DNA of 64,000 nt from Trebouxia sp. TZW2008. Its lineage: Eukaryota; Chlorophyta; Trebouxiophyceae; Trebouxiales; Trebouxiaceae. Positions 59,736 to 64,000 of this stretch are shown here, piece by piece. Made by a program: the position numbers and the translations under genes. Where the stretch lies: the NCBI GenBank assembly GCA_002118135.1, contig BDIU01000025.1, positions 92,973-156,972 of the forward strand. The letters are read 5' to 3'. The notes below the pieces were generated by a model that was not told the DNA's origin, searched no databases, and saw only the letters and a list, made by a program, of their open reading frames with translations. Every line of letters starts with the position of its first letter. The stretch's first letter is position 1.

Positions 59736-60196
59736 TCGGATTTCGGCCGGGGCAACGAACGCACTTTTGGCAGCTGTTTGCAACGTCGATGGCATCTTGG
59801 CTGGGGCCTGCAAATAAACAAAATCTCGGAGGAATGGTGCATCGCTTCGCAAAGTGCCCCTCGCCGCACAGCCTCAACACAGAAGTTTGCATCTCGGTCG
59901 GAGGTGCACTGTCGCGCGCAACGGGATCAGAGGACACTAAACGTGTAAGAAGAAGAGAGTTGCGCACTTGCCGTGTTCCACCATTTGTTCTCGCTCATCA
60001 GGCTTTTGTCAGTCCGAGCAATCTCCCAGGAGGGTGTGACCAGTCGCCTGGGTCTTCTAACAGACCCCACCTGCTGTAGCTGATTTCGCGATCGCTTCAG
60101 CCTTCGTCGGTCCAGCAGGTGTTCTAGCTCGTCAAAGGAGCTACTTCAAGTCGATATTCGACTCCTGGAGTTGCGCGCTACTGCTTACATTGCAGG

Positions 60197-63100
60197 ATGA
60201 CAAGCTATAGCCCGCTGGAAGCCTTGCGGCTGGACATAGTCAAGGTGTCCGTACGTATAGACGAGGTGGAACAGGAGATTACTGCAGCACAACAATCTGG
60301 TCTAGCAGCTACAGATTGCTACCTTCGGGACACTTTGCTAGAGCTGCGCAAGGAGAAGAATGAGCTACGCAAGGAGAAGAATGAGCTACGCAAGCAGGAA
60401 ACCACTCTTTTGCAAGCCAACGTGCCAGGTCAGTGTGATGCATCACATAGGCCTGTGCTTAATTTGTGTTTTGGCAAAACGTTCTGTCAGGTGCATCACC
60501 TGGGACTACACATCTATGGCTGATGTGGCAGACCGTCTTTGTTGCTTGGTGATTCAGCTGGCTGCACCTTATCATGTTCTCATATTCTTTGCTGTGCAAG
60601 GTCTGCAGGAGTAGGGGTAGCTGATACCATCACAAGTGATCGGCAGGTTGCTCAACAGCTACTGAAGATGCCGCTAGAGCAAGAGCCTATCGGCGCCGCA
60701 GGCTTTGGAGCCTTCTTGTTCAAGGCTCAGTGTCAACTACCTGTGTCAGCTCGTCCTTTCCAGCTTGTCAAGGCTCATGATCCTGACTTGGCAGATGCGT
60801 TGTACCTGTGCGGTGATTGTCGCATAAGAGCAGCAATCAGTGATGCTGTACAACTGTCAGAAAGCATGCTTGGTAAGTCCACCCAGTTAGGTGAATCTTG
60901 ACAGCTGGCTGAGAGGTTGATATTGCCGATGAGCCCATCGCAGATCTACTTATCAATGCAAGCCATCACCAATGTTTGGTTGCAAGCACAATAAGGAATG
61001 TTGAGGGTGAATTTGTTGCAGTGTTTGGATTTGGATGCAGCCATGTACATTGGTCTTGATTGCAGGCATAGCTGGCAGCACCGAGCAGGACACAACTCGT
61101 TGGATCATGACCTGCCTCAAAGTAATAGAAGAAGTGGATGCTGCCAACCCTGATGGTATTGGTGTGTTGTTTCGATGGAATTCATCAGAGAAGGATGTAT
61201 CATACACGGCGTCAAAGGTACAATTCCCTTCCAAACCCAACAAAGGTATTGCAAGGCGTATCTCTTGTGCAGATTTGGCTCATAGCTGAGAATCCAAAGT
61301 GTTGTGTGCCCCTTGACGTTTGTGCAACTAAAAGATCTCTTGACATACTTGCTTGGACCTTGCTTGCTTGCTCACAGGCTGCTTCCGTCTGTGAATGACA
61401 CGCATGACTCACCCACCCCTCTACCAATCCACTAGACAGCATTCACACTGTACACCTTGTGTAGCGTCAAGCAGCTATTGGTACCACAAAATCTAGGGCT
61501 TTGTGTACCATCTCGGCATGTCAATGCCCTCTCCATATATGCTCATTCACCCTTTCTCAGCAAGCAGAAAGCTGTTGGTGGAACGCAATCAGGTATTGCT
61601 TGCACTTGTGCTATGCAGAGTGCGTCTGGCAACGGAGCAGCTCGAGTGGACACCGTTGCCAGTGCCTTTCGTCTCAGTATGTTCTTTGGTGAGGACAAAG
61701 TGCTTAGAAACCAGGGTCTAGAACACTCCTGGAAAGATTTGGAGACCAAGTTGAGATCAGGATATCCACCGCTGTTCTACGGACAGATTCCATACCTGCC
61801 GGTGTATGCTGCTGCTGGTGTGCAAATCCAGTTTGGCTGTCTGATGCCAGGTGGCCAGGTATGAGCCTATGTTGCCCGCTGTGATTCTCTTCTCCTTGTT
61901 GTGTGAACAGTAATGCAAGATGTCATGTCTATGGCTCTGTGCCCCTACATTTCTGCCATCTGCATTCATCATGCTTTGTGCCAAAGACCCTAATTTGCAT
62001 GCCAACTTGAGTCTAATACATCACATGCATATCAGGCTCACGGGTTGGCAAGCACTGTTACACATGCGTGCTCAATCGTGCACATACAAGGTCCTTTGCA
62101 AATCATCATACCTTGGCCAGCTTTGATATTGGCTTGTGTTGCAGGTGGAGCGTGTAGGCCGAATTCTGAACGTCTCTAAATTTTGTGACCGCATATGGCT
62201 GTGCCAAGTTTTGGTGAATGTGGTGAAGTATCTAACTTTGTCTGTGAAACATGCTCCTGGGCTAACAGAGCGTGTACCACTCTACCAACCAATCCAACGT
62301 CTACATGGCACCAGAATCACTCTAACTGGCACAGCAGCATTCAAGGACATCAGCAATTCTGGCGCATTCTATCTGGAATTTGGAAACAGCTTCATGGCCA
62401 TTAAGGTATTTTCCAATGCATATCATAATGTGTGCTAAGCGTTGCAGAACTCCTGCTGTTGCATCAAACATGGAATTATGCATGGCTCCGCTGTGAGGAG
62501 CAACACATTGCATGCACCCCTCACATTCCACAGGTTTGGGCCAATTGGCAACCTTGTGGCTCTTTCTAGGCAAGGCATGTGGCAGTCAAACGGCTTTACA
62601 TGCCTATATCAACCGCCATGGCATGCTCAGGTTGTCATGTGTTGTGCAGGCTGCACATTCACGTGCGCAATCATGCGACTCTCTAGTGCATCACAGCTCT
62701 GTGGAGGAGATTAGTGTGAGAAAACGTTCTCTTGATGGGACGTCAACAAACAAGCTCAGGGTAAAGCCATTGTCCTGTTCACATTGGACAAACAGTTCAT
62801 GGAAGCACAAGACATGTTATGTTATTCAGCTACTTGTGTATATTCTTTAGCTAAGATTAACACCAAATTAAATGTGACATCAGGTGGAGATGACAAGGCT
62901 TGGCTACCCACGCACATTAGTCACCACATTCTCAGAGCAAGACATGAAGTTGGCCATCAAGGCATGCTTGAGAGCTTGCGCTCACATGCATGCTGCCAAA
63001 CCCACGCCTATCTGCCATTGCGATGTACGCTTGGCAAATGTGTTGTGGGACCCCCAACCTTTCTTGGCAGATCTTGAGATGGCACATTTCTCCCCTTGGC

Positions 63101-63384
63101 AGGTAATGTTTTAAGCTTAAATATTTACCAATGCATGCATTGATTGCGCAAGCTCAAGCTTAGCAGCTGTTGTTCAGGTTCCCCCCAATTTCTCTCTGAA
63201 GGACTGGGACAAAGGTACCCTTGATGACATGGGGCAGTACACTCCAGAAAGTGACACGTACCAGATTGGCGTGATGCTGCTGAAGTTTGAGGGTCTGTCG
63301 GCAGCCAGCATAGCATTTGCTCTTAAACTGCAATCCAAGTCCCTCTCTGCAGCTGCCGCTGCTGAAGATTCCTACTTGTTTTAG
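60197..63384 (+). CDS. Crinkler-type (CRN-like) protein with C-terminal kinase-like domain
   Basis: Seven exons fit in phase: 60197-60428, 60609-60872, 61066-61217, 61568-61858, 62145-62405, 62884-63102 and 63178-63384, about 541 residues. The N-terminal third is a coiled coil with the heptad LRKEKNE repeated in tandem. The C-terminus has kinase hallmarks: MAIK (a possible VAIK lysine), HCD with Asn five residues later (His445, Asp447, Asn452), and ADLE in place of DFG. The coiled coil, middle domain and HxDVRxxNV kinase recall eukaryotic Crinkler-RHS-type proteins, expanded in fungi, oomycetes and some algae. Between exons 5 and 6 a piece of the kinase N-lobe seems missing. Exon 4 has two competing frames, so a frameshift or missed splice is possible. 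The repeat copy to the right hints at a second gene unit beyond the window. Function unknown; start codon tentative. Confidence 0.6.
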
Positions 63385-63903
63385 TCCCATCTCATATGAC
63401 ACATCTTGAAGGTCTCTCCCAAAGTCCAGCAACCCTTTTGCATGAGCCGACCTGTGAGTATCAAACCTGTGAATTAAGGTGTCAATTGTTAGGTTTCGCT
63501 ACTACATCTGGCCAGTGCCTAGAGTGCCCCGCAATACAAGGTTGGTGGTCAAACCGAGCTTTGCGCAATTCACTCTGTTTATTTCAAATGCATACCATCA
63601 AGTGCCTGAGAGAGAGAATAATTTTACATGCTTTAGCCAGCCAACAAGGCTGATCACATGTGCCACACTGTGGCAATGACTATACGTCCATGAAATTCAG
63701 GCAGTCTATGACATAGTGAAACACCCCCAAATGACCATATACACTGTGTCTCGTCTTCTCCCCTAATGATCACGTTGCGCAAAAAAAGCGCGCATGTCAT
63801 AACCGCAGCTCTCAAACAAACCACGTTACTTGGCCCGCACCCCAGCCAATGCTCCACATTCAAACACTAAGTGCCTTTCATCGCCCAAGGCCCCAGAACC
63901 GCA
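63385..63903. other. Intergenic region right of the Crinkler-type gene
   Basis: About 520 bp with no supported gene; should include the 3' UTR. It ends where the direct repeat begins. Confidence 0.45.
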
Positions 63904-64000
63904 AAGACATGCCTTTCCTAAGGTTTCGGCAACGGCCCTTTCACCTTCGCAATACCCTTCCGCGACCTTCCTAGAGGTCGTTGCAAGTGATCGTGTGCCA
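63904..64000 (+). repeat. Dispersed direct repeat, right copy (cut by window end)
   Basis: Near-identical to 59638-59735 in the same orientation. Its continuation lies outside the window. It may mark the start of a second copy of the whole 4.3-kb unit. Confidence 0.92.

Larger units (their letters stand above)
58247..60196. other. Long intergenic region before the Crinkler-type gene
   Basis: About 1.95 kb. The left part (58247-59070) includes an open frame at 58572-59066 without family match, ATG context or clear splice sites. A perfect palindrome lies at 59078-59101. From about 59215 to 60196 the composition changes to CpG-rich and T-rich-pyrimidine sequence unlike the rest of the window. 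The part from 59638 is repeated at the right edge. It probably contains the promoter and 5' UTR of the kinase-like gene, possibly a first exon I cannot define. Confidence 0.45.

Noticed and set aside
59615..60079. Open frame overlapping the left direct repeat
   Set aside because: No recognisable domain; both strands are open because the stretch is CpG-rich. It may be 5' UTR, but I cannot support it as a gene.
62406..62883. Possible extra exon between kinase exons 5 and 6 of the Crinkler-type gene
   Set aside because: Part of the kinase N-lobe seems missing here and a LVALSRQGMW-like frame is open, but no acceptor and donor pair keeps phase, so it was left out.

Overview
The window is nuclear DNA of a green alga (Chlorophyta). 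A trebouxiophyte-like lineage is my guess, not something the sequence proves. There are no bacterial-style operons. Genes are broken into many short exons by GT-AG introns that usually end in GCAG. Gene content points the same way: a formin with a PTEN/C2-like N-terminus as in plant class II formins, a Dbp5 helicase closest to plant LOS4, a diacylglycerol-lipase-like protein, a half-size TAP-type ABC transporter, and a MYCBPAP/FAP147-type flagellar protein. Codon and base composition are even, near 50% GC, across most of the window.

Layout, left to right: 3' part of a HECT ubiquitin ligase (+, 1-3380); FAHD1-like acylpyruvase (-, 3792-4412); PTEN-like formin (+, 5092-16498); DENN-domain protein with clathrin/adaptor-type motifs (+, 17242-25951); lipid-anchored PP2C-like protein lacking the metal-binding aspartates (-, 26271-30189); small membrane protein of unknown function (+, 30586-31853); ABCB/TAP-type half transporter (-, 32575-38116); Canopy-family secretory protein (-, 38777-39836); MYCBPAP/FAP147-like protein (+, 40049-44856); F-box protein (-, 45157-46905); Dbp5/LOS4 RNA helicase (+, 47547-50085); DAGL-like lipase (+, 50818-58246); Crinkler-type kinase-like gene (+, 60197-63384), whose upstream region is repeated almost exactly at the right edge of the window. 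I assembled exon models by hand so that reading frame and splice phase agree at every junction; alternative or missed exons are noted in each entry.

The most unusual feature is a recurrent pattern that gene annotation does not explain: exon edges are tandemly copied into the neighbouring intron. In the HECT, formin (twice), DENN (three times), PP2C-like and DAGL-like genes, a unit of about 80-230 bp spanning one splice site plus adjoining exon is repeated one to four times, and all but one copy is decaying. In the formin FH2 exon the three copies are exactly 84 bp apart, all keep an AG acceptor and all stay in frame. Separately, four introns of four different genes carry a 169-176 bp element with terminal inverted repeats; three of the four copies are bordered by TA on at least one side (pogo/mariner-like MITE). 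One copy sits so that its TA target duplication forms part of the intron's splice donor.

The genes do not form one pathway. Several act at membranes (DENN, PP2C-like, ABC, Canopy, DAGL), but I see no evidence that they are co-regulated beyond a few divergent pairs sharing short upstream regions.
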